Source of the DNA: Dyadobacter sp. LHD-138
GTDB taxonomy: Bacteria > Bacteroidota > Bacteroidia > Cytophagales > Spirosomataceae
Direction: 5' to 3'
Length of the DNA: 64,000 nucleotides
NCBI RefSeq assembly: GCF_030929615.1
Contig: NZ_JAVFVU010000020.1
Coordinates: 123,526 to 187,525, forward strand
Within the stretch, counting starts at the first letter, position 1. Every line of letters starts with the position of its first letter. Positions 16,922 through 26,734 of the stretch are shown piece after piece. The translations under genes and the position numbers were made by a program. The notes under the pieces are model-generated. The model searched no databases. It was not told the DNA's origin and worked only from the letters and a program-made list of their open reading frames with translations.

Positions 16922-18661
16922 TTATAAATTCTTTTGTTTGATCTGATCAATAATGTGATCGGATGCTCTCCATGAAAGTGCAAGGATCGTCCAGGTTGGG
17001 TTTTTGTCAGCCTGAGAAACAAATGATCCGCCATCAACCACGTAAACATTTTTAGCGTCATGCGCCTGAGAGAACTTGTTAAGTGCAGACGATTTTTTAT
17101 CATCACCCATACGCACCGTTCCAACTTCGTGAATAATCCGTCCTGGCGCAGCAATGCCATAGTTGGTATCCGCACCAGGTTTTGTTCCCAATGCCACACC
17201 ACCCAACGCATGGATCATTTCTTCAAATGTTTCATGCATGTGTTTGGCTTGCTTGATTTCGTAATCCGTCCAGTTGTAGTTAAAACGTAAGACCGGAATA
17301 CCGTATTTGTCAACTACGTTCGGGTCAATTTCACAGTAGTTATTAACGTTCGGTACCGCTTCGCCACGACCTGCCATGCCGACATAAGCACCATAGAAAC
17401 GACGGTAGTCTTCTTTAAGCGATGCGCCGTAACCTCCCGCTTGTTTCATTGTTCCGTTTGCAGTCGGGTATTTACCGTTTAATCCTTCAATACCAGATCC
17501 GAAACCATAACTTGGCATACCCATACCACCACCGTACTCGATGTGGTAACCTCTTGGGAAATCCAGTTTTTTGTTATCCAGCCACCAAGGTGTATACACG
17601 TGCATGCCGCCAACGCCGTCTTCATTATAGCGTTTACGGTCCATCAAATGTGGAAGGAATGCGCTGCGAGAAGCTCCGGTAGAATCATGAAGATATTTAC
17701 CGACCACACCGCTCGAATTCGCCAAACCACCTTCGTGTCTGCCTGATTTTGAATTCAATAACAAACGCGCAGATTCCCCGGCACTGGCTGCCAAAACAAC
17801 TACTTTTGCTTTGATCGTATGCTCGGTTAATTTTTCTCTATCTACATAAGAAACGCCTGTGGCTAAACCTGTGTTTGCATCCGTCAGGATTTCACGCGCC
17901 ATGGCATTGTTGATCAATGTGACATTTCCGGTTTTCAGGGCAGGGATAACCAATACCGATGAAGAAGAAAAGTCGGCGTAAGCCTGGCATGAACGACCGC
18001 ACTGGCTGCAATAAAAACACACGCCGCGCTGGTCGTTAATCGGTTTAGTCAGGATAGAAAGGCGTGATGGGATAACAGGAATATTGGCTGCTTTTCCGGC
18101 CTTCTTAATGAAACGTTCATGCAAACGTGGCGCAGGCGGTGGAAGAAAAATTCCATCGGGTTCGTTATGCATATTTTCCACGGTGCCGAACACACCAATC
18201 AGCTTATCGACCTGGTCATAGTAAGGTTTTACGTCGTCATAACTGATAGGCCAGTCATCCCCAAGTCCGTCGATACTATGTCTTTTAAAATCGTTTGGAC
18301 CAAAACGAAGAGAAATCCTTCCCCAGTGATTGGTACGCCCACCCAGCATCCGCGACCGGAACCAGTCAAATTTAGTCCCGTTTTTATGTGTATAAGGCTC
18401 TCCATCCAGTTCCCATCCACCCCATGCCGCATCAAAATCGCCAAAAGGACGGGTCGTGCTTGCGCCACGGCGAGGCGATTCCCAGGGCCATTTTAACTGG
18501 GTAATGTATTTAGGGTCAGCCGGATCAAAATAACCACCAGCCTCCAGAAGGGCTACCTTGGCACCAGCTTTCGCAAGCTGGTAAGCAGCCATCCCGCCTC
18601 CTGCCCCTGATCCTATAATGCAGACATCAAAAACAGCAGGTTGTTCTTTAATTTGGAACAT
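16922..18661 (-). CDS. GMC family FAD-dependent oxidoreductase (dehydrogenase large subunit)
   Basis: 579 residues. FAD is bound by the N-terminal Rossmann motif GSGAGGGMAAYQLAKAG with the acidic end of strand 2 at LLEAGG. The C-terminal GMC domain has HEVGTVRMG and ends with NPTWTILALSWRASDHI. In the middle, CFYCSQCGRSCQAYAD is a Cys cluster at the place where bacterial FAD-glucose dehydrogenases carry an Fe-S cluster. The protein has no signal peptide and is probably exported with the Tat-tagged small subunit encoded next to it. The substrate is likely a sugar or polyol (inference). Confidence 0.92.
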   Translation of the reverse strand: MFQIKEQPAVFDVCIIGSGAGGGMAAYQLAKAGAKVALLEAGGYFDPADPKYITQLKWPWESPRRGASTTRPFGDFDAAWGGWELDGEPYTHKNGTKFDWFRSRMLGGRTNHWGRISLRFGPNDFKRHSIDGLGDDWPISYDDVKPYYDQVDKLIGVFGTVENMHNEPDGIFLPPPAPRLHERFIKKAGKAANIPVIPSRLSILTKPINDQRGVCFYCSQCGRSCQAYADFSSSSVLVIPALKTGNVTLINNAMAREILTDANTGLATGVSYVDREKLTEHTIKAKVVVLAASAGESARLLLNSKSGRHEGGLANSSGVVGKYLHDSTGASRSAFLPHLMDRKRYNEDGVGGMHVYTPWWLDNKKLDFPRGYHIEYGGGMGMPSYGFGSGIEGLNGKYPTANGTMKQAGGYGASLKEDYRRFYGAYVGMAGRGEAVPNVNNYCEIDPNVVDKYGIPVLRFNYNWTDYEIKQAKHMHETFEEMIHALGGVALGTKPGADTNYGIAAPGRIIHEVGTVRMGDDKKSSALNKFSQAHDAKNVYVVDGGSFVSQADKNPTWTILALSWRASDHIIDQIKQKNL

Positions 18662-18913
18662 AGTAAAGGATTGATTTAGAAAATACTATTTAATCAATAA
18701 ATATAAACATGTAAAACAAAACAGTCAGCCATTGGATTGCTTTTGAAACTAATTTAAAAAGAATCTAAACGGAATAGCTGTGGATCGGATGCATTCACCC
18801 CGGTATTATAGAAATGACCGGATTCCAACGGGGAAATTAATATTTCCCGACAATAATAATACTGAAATTGGCGTAAAAAGTACGTCTCAAATGCGTAATA
18901 AAAACGTTTTCCA
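18662..18913. other. Divergent intergenic region upstream of tsaC
   Basis: About 250 AT-rich bases between the GMC gene (-) and the tsaC promoter. No ORF, repeat or structured element is evident. Confidence 0.5.
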
Positions 18914-18921
18914 TACCTTTG
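18914..18921 (+). promoter_or_regulatory. -7 element TACCTTTG of tsaC
   Basis: Perfect TAnnTTTG match 25 bases before the TTG start. It implies a short leader and supports that start. Confidence 0.65.
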
Positions 18922-18946
18922 TAGTCTAAAAAACGAGAATAACATT

Positions 18947-19903
18947 TTGGCTATCATTGGTAAGGACATAAATCTGGCAAAGGAGTTTCTACAAAAAAGA
19001 CAATTAGTCGCTATTCCTACCGAAACTGTATACGGACTTGCAGGAAACGCTTTGGATGAAGAGGCGGTTTTATCCATTTTTGAAACAAAAAACCGTCCAT
19101 CGTTTGATCCGTTAATTATACATACGGATTCACTTGAAAAGCTTAAACAATATGTTCAGGAAATACCTGAAAAGGCTTTTTTACTGGCGAAGAAATTTTG
19201 GCCGGGACCATTAACTTTACTTTTACCCAAGAAAGATATCATTCCTGATCTGGTTACGTCCGGGCTGGATACCGTGGCAGTCAGGATTCCGAACCATCCG
19301 CTGACGCTTGCCTTGTTATCCGAACTGGATTTTCCACTGGCCGCGCCAAGTGCAAATCCTTTCGGGTATATCAGCCCAACCACCGCCGCGCATGTCAGTC
19401 AGCAGTTAGGTGGAAAAATTCCCTACATTCTTGACGGCGGAGAGTGTGGTATTGGCATTGAATCCACGATTATCGGGTTTGTCGAGGGCGTGCCGACAGT
19501 TTACAGACTAGGCGGGCTGTCGATTGAAGCGATTGAAGAGGTCGTGGGAGCGGTGGGACTTATGCCGCATTCGTCCTCGAATCCGCAGGCGCCGGGCATG
19601 CTCAAAAGTCATTATGCACCGCGTAAGCCGTTCTTTTTACAGGACAGGAAAACGATTTCGTCAACTTATGATCAAGCAACGGGTTATCTTTTGTTTGACC
19701 AGTTTATTGAAGGGATTGACAGGAAATATCAGCGACTTTTAAGTCCACAGGGAGATCTGAAAGAGGCGGCGCACAATTTGTTTGCTTATTTGCGCGAATT
19801 GGACGCGCAACCTGTTGAAAGGATTTTGGCAGAACTTGTTCCGAATATCCATCTTGGAAGGGCGATCAATGACCGGTTGAAAAGAGCAGCAGCAGTCGAT
19901 TAA
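18947..19903 (+). CDS. tsaC: L-threonylcarbamoyladenylate synthase (Sua5/YwlC type)
   Basis: Makes threonylcarbamoyl-AMP from threonine, bicarbonate and ATP, the first step of t6A37 tRNA modification. 318 residues, the Sua5 length with a YrdC-like domain (residues 1-200) plus a C-terminal Sua5 domain. Landmarks are AIPTETVYGLAGNA, FETKNRPSFDPLIIH, WPGPLTLLLP, VAVRIPNHPL and APSANPFGYISPTTA. The linker contains APGMLKSHYAP. Translation appears to start at TTG 18947, because no ATG fits and a promoter lies just upstream. Confidence 0.95.
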   Translation: MAIIGKDINLAKEFLQKRQLVAIPTETVYGLAGNALDEEAVLSIFETKNRPSFDPLIIHTDSLEKLKQYVQEIPEKAFLLAKKFWPGPLTLLLPKKDIIPDLVTSGLDTVAVRIPNHPLTLALLSELDFPLAAPSANPFGYISPTTAAHVSQQLGGKIPYILDGGECGIGIESTIIGFVEGVPTVYRLGGLSIEAIEEVVGAVGLMPHSSSNPQAPGMLKSHYAPRKPFFLQDRKTISSTYDQATGYLLFDQFIEGIDRKYQRLLSPQGDLKEAAHNLFAYLRELDAQPVERILAELVPNIHLGRAINDRLKRAAAVD

Positions 19904-19910
19904 AAACAGC

Positions 19911-21341
19911 TTAGCTTTTGAAGAAATGCGCGTGAAAGTTCATCAGGAAAACTTCATCGGTTGCCCGGGTGACTGCGGTGTAAAGCCAGCGGATGAATTC
20001 ACTATTAATTTGCTCCTCAGGTAGATATCCCTGGTCAATAAATACGGCACTCCACTGGCCGCCCTGCGCTTTGTGACACGTTAAAGCGTAGGCGAATTTT
20101 ACCTGCAAGGCATTGAGATAAGGATCTTTTCTCAGTGCTTCCATGCGCTCTTTTTTTGATTTGATATGAAAATAATCCTCCAAAACACTTTCATATAATT
20201 TCCGGTTATCTTCCGTGGACATGGAAGGTGAAACGGAATGCAAGGTATCCAACATGATCTTTGCCTCAAATTCCGGCTGTTTTTCGTAATCTGTCAAGCG
20301 CAGCACGACATCCGCGAAACGGAATCCGTGAATTTCCTGGGTCCGTTTTATTTTTAACAATTCAACAAAATCACCGTTTGCGATGAATCCGGCAGGGGAG
20401 TCTTCATCAAGAACCGAATAGTTATTCCTGACAACCATTAACCTGTCACCGGCGTCGAGTTCTTCTTCCGAAAAATTAATCGACCGGCGGATGTATTCGT
20501 TGTATTGAACGGCCGATTTGTTGGAGCGCGTCAGGATAATTGTGTTTTCCTGTCCGTATTTATCAAAAGCGTAACGAAGTCCTTCTTCGAGCTTTTCGCC
20601 CGTCATCCTGAAAGTATCCCGAAACGATTTTGTCTGGATTTGAATGTTAGGCTTTTCTTCTTTCAGTTCTTCGCGAAGTTCCGTGGCATTAAACAAAATC
20701 CCCGATTGTTCGTCCTGGCGCATAACCTCGGTCAGTTCTTCCTCAAAAACCGACATATAGAAGTTCTTTTCCAGATAAGCCTTATCCAAAGCAGGACTTA
20801 ATGCCTTGCCAACGGGCGGCAGCTGCGCCATATCTCCGATGAGCATCAATTTGTTTCCCGGATTTTCAAAGACAAATTCAATCAAATCAGCAAGCAAACT
20901 CCGGCTTCCATAGTCGGCCTCGTCACTGATCATCGAAGCTTCATCGATGATAAACAACGTGTTGTCGTGGTAGTTTTTCTGGCGTTCGAAAGTCAGGTTT
21001 CCGGAAAAGGAATCCGAGGTTTGTTTGTATATTTTCTTATGTATGGTGAGCGCGATTTTCTCGGCGTAATTGGACATTACCTTCGCTGCGCGCCCGGTGG
21101 GAGCAAGCAAAACGGATTTGAAGCCATAATTTTTCAGTATCTTTATTAAAGTACTGACAATGGTGGTTTTTCCTGTTCCGGCATAACCTTTAAGCAAAAA
21201 GCAGTCACGGTAACGTTCCAGCCCGCTTTCCTCAATCAAAAAATCATCCGTCTGGGCAAAAAAGCGTAACTGTCCTTTTGTCGGCCGAAAGGGAAATTTT
21301 TTAACTAAACGCTGGGATGGTAATAATTGGTCTGCTTCCAT
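19911..21341 (-). CDS. RecD-like ATP-dependent DNA helicase
   Basis: About 476 residues, a superfamily 1 (RecD/Pif1-type) motor. Walker A is GYAGTGKTTIVSTL, Walker B FIIDEASMISDEAD, motif III LIGDMAQLPPVG, and the C-terminal half has the UvrD_C_2 signature TCHKAQGGQWSAVFID and YTAVTRATDEVFLM. It probably unwinds DNA in repair or recombination as a stand-alone protein; no recB or recC is nearby. The frame extends to TTG 21395, but the ATG at 21341 is the more likely start. It is convergent with tsaC, 7 bases apart, with no obvious terminator between. Confidence 0.9.
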   Translation of the reverse strand: MEADQLLPSQRLVKKFPFRPTKGQLRFFAQTDDFLIEESGLERYRDCFLLKGYAGTGKTTIVSTLIKILKNYGFKSVLLAPTGRAAKVMSNYAEKIALTIHKKIYKQTSDSFSGNLTFERQKNYHDNTLFIIDEASMISDEADYGSRSLLADLIEFVFENPGNKLMLIGDMAQLPPVGKALSPALDKAYLEKNFYMSVFEEELTEVMRQDEQSGILFNATELREELKEEKPNIQIQTKSFRDTFRMTGEKLEEGLRYAFDKYGQENTIILTRSNKSAVQYNEYIRRSINFSEEELDAGDRLMVVRNNYSVLDEDSPAGFIANGDFVELLKIKRTQEIHGFRFADVVLRLTDYEKQPEFEAKIMLDTLHSVSPSMSTEDNRKLYESVLEDYFHIKSKKERMEALRKDPYLNALQVKFAYALTCHKAQGGQWSAVFIDQGYLPEEQINSEFIRWLYTAVTRATDEVFLMNFHAHFFKS

Positions 21342-21482
21342 GGGCACGAAACTACGGGATGGAAGCCGAATATCAAAGTCGGGCTCTGATAACAAAAATA
21401 TACATTGATTTTATTGGATTTTTTCATAGCAAATTTATATATTAGTTTTCCAGTTCAACTTTTAATCATAACCTGAACATCT

Positions 21483-21923
21483 ATGCAAGTATATCAAGTG
21501 CTCGCCAACAAGTCCATTGACGCTATTTTCTCTATCACAAAAGAGACAACTGTTTTTCAGGCACTGGAGCTCATGGCAGAAAAAAATATCGGTGCTGTCC
21601 TGGTTCTTGAAGACGGAGAACTGATCGGTATATTTTCCGAGCGTGATTATGCGCGTAAAGTAATTCTGCTGGGACGTGCTTCCCGGGATACTTTGATCGG
21701 GGATGTTATGACTGAAAAAGTGATTACGGTAGAAACCGATCAAAAGATTGAAGACTGTATGCAGATCATGTCCGACAAGCATATCAGACATTTGCCGGTG
21801 AACAGAAAAGGTGAACTGGTTGGGATCATTTCAATCAATGATATTGTTTCGGCCATTATTCATGAGCAGAAGACACACATTCAATCGCTCGAAGGCTACA
21901 TTTCAGGCACCCCTTATGCCTGA
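21483..21923 (+). CDS. CBS-domain protein
   Basis: 146 residues consisting only of two CBS motifs (about residues 10-65 and 75-130), with the typical ends LIGIFSERDYARKVI and LVGIISINDIVSAII. Such pairs bind adenosyl nucleotides as regulatory modules. No effector domain is fused, so the partner is unknown. Single gene. Confidence 0.9.
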   Translation: MQVYQVLANKSIDAIFSITKETTVFQALELMAEKNIGAVLVLEDGELIGIFSERDYARKVILLGRASRDTLIGDVMTEKVITVETDQKIEDCMQIMSDKHIRHLPVNRKGELVGIISINDIVSAIIHEQKTHIQSLEGYISGTPYA

Positions 21924-22012
21924 TCGTTTTTAATTTTTGTATTGGAATTACCCGTTTTCTCTGAAATAACTTTCAGAGACGTATCTTTTAGTATCTAAAA
22001 TTTTCATATAAC

Positions 22013-22042
22013 TTGTCAAGTTTGACAGGTTGGTTATCTTTG
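22013..22042 (+). promoter_or_regulatory. Promoter of the NUDIX gene with overlapping dyad
   Basis: TTG at 22013 and TATCTTTG at 22035-22042 with 19 bases between give a consensus Bacteroidota promoter. The dyad TGTCAA-GT-TTGACA (22014-22027) overlaps the -33 part and may be an operator. Confidence 0.65.
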
Positions 22043-22062
22043 CCCCTCCAAAAAAATAATCA

Positions 22063-22563
22063 TTGGAACCGGGAAAAAAAGAACTGCTTGATTTATATGG
22101 GAACAGGCTGCGCATGCGGGTTTGTGGAATTTGTATAACCGATAACCGGATTTTGATGGTAGGCCACAGACTGGTCGGTCCTGAAAAGGTATTCTGGAGC
22201 CCGCCCGGCGGAGGGATGCAGTTCGGAGAAAGTGCTCCGCAAGCAGTATCGAGGGAATTTTTTGAAGAGACGGGGTTAACAGTGGAAGTAGGGGATATGC
22301 TTTTCGTCAATGAATTTGTAGCGCCTCCTTTGCACGCCGTAGAGTTGTTCTTCCAGATAAAAAGCGTCTCAGGAACTTTACAAACCGGATCGGACCCGGA
22401 ATTTTCGAAAGGAAACCAAATTATACAGGATGTTCGTTTTATGGACATGTCTGAAATAAAGGTGCTTCCCGAAACGCAGGTACATAGCATTTTTAAGGAT
22501 TGTGAAACACTGTACGACCTGCTTTCGATCAGGGGTTATGTTGGAAAAAAGAATAATAATTAG
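22063..22563 (+). CDS. NUDIX hydrolase
   Basis: 166 residues. The Nudix box G-x5-E-x7-REFFEETGL is complete (starting GGGMQFGE, about residues 49-71), so it should hydrolyse a nucleoside diphosphate linked to another moiety with Mg2+. The substrate cannot be told from the sequence. Translation likely starts at TTG 22063, 21 bases after the -7 box. A DUF3822 gene follows after 35 bases on the same strand. Confidence 0.9.
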   Translation: MEPGKKELLDLYGNRLRMRVCGICITDNRILMVGHRLVGPEKVFWSPPGGGMQFGESAPQAVSREFFEETGLTVEVGDMLFVNEFVAPPLHAVELFFQIKSVSGTLQTGSDPEFSKGNQIIQDVRFMDMSEIKVLPETQVHSIFKDCETLYDLLSIRGYVGKKNNN

Positions 22564-22598
22564 TAACATAGTTTAGCAATATCATTTAACATCAGATT

Positions 22599-23504
22599 GT
22601 GGCACAAATTGAGAACCAGGCAATTGAAGTAATCCCTACGCTTTTGGTGGGCGATAATTCATTTGATGCAGATGCAATTCCGTTTTGTACGTTATGCATT
22701 GAAGTGGATGAAAGGAGGATACGTTTCTGTATTATCAGGGACGAAAGGATGGAATGCATCTGGTTGGAGGATTATAATTTTGATGTCGTTCTGAGTCAGG
22801 ACGAGGTTTTCGACAGATTAAAGAAGATTTTCACCGGACATTTGCTGTGGTCTTCCAACCATTGGAAAAATGTCAGGGTCGCTATTAATTCACACGCGTT
22901 CAGTTTAATTCCGACGCTTATTTTTGAGAAGGATTCGGCTCCGGGTTATCTCGAATTTGCGTTAGGACATCCGGTAAATCAGGACGAAAAGGTGCTTTAC
23001 CATGAGCTACCGATCGTTCATGCCAATAATGTTTTTAGTATTCCGAAGGTATGGCATGACTGGATGGTTAAACACTTTGAGTCGTCTGATATCGCATTTT
23101 ATCACCTGACCAGCCCGCTGATCATTGGCGCATTGGTCAGCCATGCGGAACATCAGGAGTTGAAAATGGTGTCTATTTATCTTGAAAAGGGATATTTTAC
23201 GCTGATCGTAACGGAAAGCGAGCAGCTTATTTTGTGCAACAGATTCAAATATGCGCAGCCACAGGAGCTGACATACATTGTTCTTTTTGCGCTGAATGAG
23301 CTGAATTATCTTCCCGAAGATATGAAGGTGTTGTGTTATGGCGAAGTAAGTCCGACAGCGGATGCTTTCATAGAACTGAACCGTTTCTTTCCAAACCTTC
23401 AGATCGGTAATGGGCCCACCACTTTGCGTTACAGTACGCATTGCGGCGATATTCCCGGGCACCGGTATTTTGGGCTGTTCAACACTTATTTGGTATCTTC
23501 CTGA
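22599..23504 (+). CDS. DUF3822 family protein
   Basis: 301 residues with a GTG start. The sequence pattern (CTLCIEVDERRIRFCIIRD; ALGHPVNQDEKVLYHELPIV; PQELTYIVLFALNELNYLPE) matches DUF3822, a Bacteroidota family with an actin/ASKHA-like look and no assigned function. As is usual in the phylum it lies just before coaD. The rsmD gene often found between them is absent here. Confidence 0.85.
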   Translation: MAQIENQAIEVIPTLLVGDNSFDADAIPFCTLCIEVDERRIRFCIIRDERMECIWLEDYNFDVVLSQDEVFDRLKKIFTGHLLWSSNHWKNVRVAINSHAFSLIPTLIFEKDSAPGYLEFALGHPVNQDEKVLYHELPIVHANNVFSIPKVWHDWMVKHFESSDIAFYHLTSPLIIGALVSHAEHQELKMVSIYLEKGYFTLIVTESEQLILCNRFKYAQPQELTYIVLFALNELNYLPEDMKVLCYGEVSPTADAFIELNRFFPNLQIGNGPTTLRYSTHCGDIPGHRYFGLFNTYLVSS

Positions 23505-23625
23505 AATAAAACCCGGTTTTTATAACTTAGAAAATGATTAGGATTGCGTGGATGGCCACTTCGTTTTCATTATTTGGGTATAATTGCGGTTGATTCAGTG
23601 ACTTCTCCGATTTTAATTTGAATTT

Positions 23626-24120
23626 ATGAAGCGAATAGCGTTGTTTCCCGGCTCCTTTGACCCTTTTACAAAAGGGCATGAAGATATTATTTTACGGGGA
23701 TTAAGACTTTTTGATGAGGTGGTTGTCGGGATTGGAAACAATTCAAGCAAACAGCGTTATTTTCCGCTGGATGTCATGAAAGAGCTAATCGAAAAGACTT
23801 TTGAAAAAGAACAGAACGTCCGGGTTATTACTTATAACGATCTTACAGCCAGAATTGCAAGGGAAATAGGGGCGAAATTTCTACTGAGAGGTCTCCGGAA
23901 TACTACTGACTTTGAATATGAGAACGGAATCGCCCAGGTGAACCGTTTTGTGTATGAGGAGATCGAAACCGTTTTTTTAATTACTTCTCCAAATCTTGCA
24001 CCAATCAGTTCAAGCATTATTCGTGATCTTCACCGGTATGGCCAGGGCGTCGACGATTTTCTGCCTTATTCGTTGTCAGAACTGAACCGGTTGAGAGAAC
24101 TCAAAAGCTCGGGTTTATAA
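23626..24120 (+). CDS. coaD: Phosphopantetheine adenylyltransferase
   Basis: Catalyses the penultimate step of coenzyme A synthesis, 4'-phosphopantetheine + ATP to dephospho-CoA. 164 residues, the usual length. The nucleotidyltransferase motif is FPGSFDPFTKGHEDII. LLRGLRNTTDFEYENGIAQ and the ISSSIIRDL motif are also present. It ends 22 bases before the convergent TonB receptor gene. Confidence 0.96.
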   Translation: MKRIALFPGSFDPFTKGHEDIILRGLRLFDEVVVGIGNNSSKQRYFPLDVMKELIEKTFEKEQNVRVITYNDLTARIAREIGAKFLLRGLRNTTDFEYENGIAQVNRFVYEEIETVFLITSPNLAPISSSIIRDLHRYGQGVDDFLPYSLSELNRLRELKSSGL

Positions 24121-24142
24121 AAATTGGATAGAAGCGGAAGTA

Positions 24143-26734
24143 TCACATGATGTTGCAGGTAAGGGTCGTATAGTAAAATCCACCGACAGCCGGACCGCCT
24201 AAAAACGAGTTGTAGTAATGATTGGTAAGATTACTGGCTCCTATTTTAAGATTCAGTTTTGTTCGGATCAGATCGTAATTTACCTGCGCATCGACGGTGC
24301 CGTAAGCTGCTACCTGGCCATTCACAAGAAATGATTGCCAGTAATATTTACTTTGCCATTTATAAGTGACATTGAATCCTAAACGTCCGATAACATTTTG
24401 ACCGCCATAGGATAGGTTAGTAATCCACTGTGGGGTGTTGAATCCATCTTCCAGGGCGTCGTCATGGGTTTTACGGTGTAATTTTGCGTAAGAAACGTTA
24501 CCTGTCAACATGTATTTTTGAAATAATTTATAAGACAATCCAAGGCTGCCCCCGAAGTTATAAACGGTGCTTTTTGAGTTGGTCCATACACGGTATCGGC
24601 TTTGTTTGGCCTTATCATTCATGTAATAGGGAATGGAATCGGCGATGGTCGTTTTAGGTACATTAACTTCCACCTGGGCGATGAAATTATCGTATTTATT
24701 GTAGTATAAATCTGCATCCACAAACAGTTTTCCGTTAAGGAAAAGGGATTTGTAACCTGTTTCAAAGGAGTTGATATGTTCCGGTTTCAGATAGGCGTAG
24801 GTATTTTTAATCAGCAGCCCTTTTTGTTTCGTAATTGCTGCATTGGTAGAGGTACCCTGGTTAAAGTCGTTTTTGACAGCGGCCTGGAAATTATCTACGG
24901 ACGTTCGTAAATAGGAGTTTTCAAAAACACCATCGGACATAACCCTCAGGCCGCCAATCCGTTTCACGCCACCGCTGTTAACATTGGAAAATGCCTCGAA
25001 AATACTTGGAAACCGGTATCCGCTCTGGTAAGAAAATCTGAAATTCTGGTCGTTTTTTGTTGCATAAACCAGTGTAAAGCGGGGATTGACTTTTGCTTTA
25101 AAATGGTCGTTTTTATCGGCACGTACCGTTGCTGATAGTTTCAGCCGTTCATGCAGGAATGTTTTGGTGGCCTGTATAAATCCGCCGGTTTTACCATATG
25201 TAAAACTTTCAAATTCTCGATCCTTATGGTAATTGACGAAATAATTTCCGTCAGGATGGATTAGATAGGTTCGCTGGTCAAATCCGGCCAGAAAACTTAG
25301 TCCGGTTTTTTTACGGAAGTTTTCAGTCAGCATGCCTGAGATATCCAGCTGGCCTTCCATGTGAAACAAATCGTCATTAACACGCAAAGCCGCTCCTGTA
25401 TCCCAGTTGTTGATATCTGCCAACTCTTTCACCTTGTTCTGGAAAAGAGCAGTACCCGGCTGGTAACGTCCCGCATCAGCAAATTGCCGCGCCTGCTGCA
25501 AAGCCTGCTGAACCTGCTGGCCTGCTGCATAAGCGGCGTTATAACCCTTCGTGAAATCATTGTACCAGGTTGCGTCGTCTTTATAATTTCTGTCAAGGTT
25601 TTCTCCCGCGGAGCGCAGATTATACGATTTTCCCGTATTTTCTCTGGTCCAATAAGCCCGGACCTGATAAATTCGGTTTTTAAGTTCAACGGAATGCTGT
25701 TGTAAAATGTAGTCTTTCAGCCGGAAACGGTTTGCCCGCTGATAAATATTGTCAAGATCGGCAAACCGGTAGGTGTAAGTAAGGCGGGTATTGCTGTTGA
25801 TCAGATAGGCGAGACCCAGGTCTGCTTTGATGTTCTGCAAATTGTAGCTGGTTACCTCTTTCTCCAGGTAACCGGTTCTGGCTACGACATATTGCTTCCC
25901 TTGTAAAGTAATGGTTTTTCGATCGGACGATTCATTTCCATACCCGTTAACCGGGTCGAAACCGGGGTTTTCGGGACCGGCATTTATGCCCAGTTTTGCA
26001 TTGGCGTTACCATTGAGATCAAGTTGATTATTGGCAATCCAGTCATAACCTTTCGTAAATGTTCCGTTGATTTTAAAGGCAAATTTTTCAGAAATTGCTT
26101 TGGCCAGTCGGAACGTTGTTTCAGAATATAGTTTTGCGGACGATTCCTGGTCGTTGACGTGATTCACGCCGGTTTTTTGCTGAAAACTTAACCCTTGGCT
26201 TAAAAATGGATCTTTCGTGATAAAATTTGCCAATCCGTTGATCGCATTCAAGCCATAAAGTGCCGAGGCCGTGCCGGGAATAATCTCAACACTTTCAATA
26301 TCAAGGTCGGAGGGCCCCATCGCGTTTCCAATGGGCGTGCCCAAATGCGGTGCCATGTTATCGACGCCATCGACGAGTTGGGCAAAACGGACATTGGTGG
26401 TATTGGCAAACCCTCTGGTGTTGATAATTCTGAAACCAAGGCTTGGCGTGAGCAGTTGAACGCCCTTCACATTCTCAAGTGCGTCAAAAAAGGATGGAGC
26501 GGCGGAGTTCCCGATGGCGGTTTTACCCAGCTTTTCTATGCTGACAGGAGAATGTAAAATGCTCTCTGTGCTGCGGGAAGCTGTAATAACAATTTCTCCC
26601 AGTTCTTTCTCCTGCATTTTCGTGGTATCAAGTGGTACTTTTTCACCGTTGACCGATCCGGTTTTAATATTTCCTTGTCCGTACGAAACAGAAATATGTA
26701 AGAAAAATAACCCGCATAGCAGAAGTTTTTTCAT
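24143..26734 (-). CDS. TonB-dependent outer membrane receptor
   Basis: 863 residues with a signal peptide (MKKLLLCGLFFLHISVSYGQ). After a short linker the plug domain follows (ELGEIVITASRSTESILHSP; SVEIIPGTASALYGLNAING) and then a ~650-residue beta-barrel. The N-terminal carboxypeptidase-regulatory domain typical of SusC is missing, so this is a classical siderophore/vitamin-type receptor. The C-terminus (YYTTLTCNIM) lacks the usual terminal aromatic. There is no neighbouring transport gene, so the ligand is unknown. Confidence 0.93.
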   Translation of the reverse strand: MKKLLLCGLFFLHISVSYGQGNIKTGSVNGEKVPLDTTKMQEKELGEIVITASRSTESILHSPVSIEKLGKTAIGNSAAPSFFDALENVKGVQLLTPSLGFRIINTRGFANTTNVRFAQLVDGVDNMAPHLGTPIGNAMGPSDLDIESVEIIPGTASALYGLNAINGLANFITKDPFLSQGLSFQQKTGVNHVNDQESSAKLYSETTFRLAKAISEKFAFKINGTFTKGYDWIANNQLDLNGNANAKLGINAGPENPGFDPVNGYGNESSDRKTITLQGKQYVVARTGYLEKEVTSYNLQNIKADLGLAYLINSNTRLTYTYRFADLDNIYQRANRFRLKDYILQQHSVELKNRIYQVRAYWTRENTGKSYNLRSAGENLDRNYKDDATWYNDFTKGYNAAYAAGQQVQQALQQARQFADAGRYQPGTALFQNKVKELADINNWDTGAALRVNDDLFHMEGQLDISGMLTENFRKKTGLSFLAGFDQRTYLIHPDGNYFVNYHKDREFESFTYGKTGGFIQATKTFLHERLKLSATVRADKNDHFKAKVNPRFTLVYATKNDQNFRFSYQSGYRFPSIFEAFSNVNSGGVKRIGGLRVMSDGVFENSYLRTSVDNFQAAVKNDFNQGTSTNAAITKQKGLLIKNTYAYLKPEHINSFETGYKSLFLNGKLFVDADLYYNKYDNFIAQVEVNVPKTTIADSIPYYMNDKAKQSRYRVWTNSKSTVYNFGGSLGLSYKLFQKYMLTGNVSYAKLHRKTHDDALEDGFNTPQWITNLSYGGQNVIGRLGFNVTYKWQSKYYWQSFLVNGQVAAYGTVDAQVNYDLIRTKLNLKIGASNLTNHYYNSFLGGPAVGGFYYTTLTCNIM

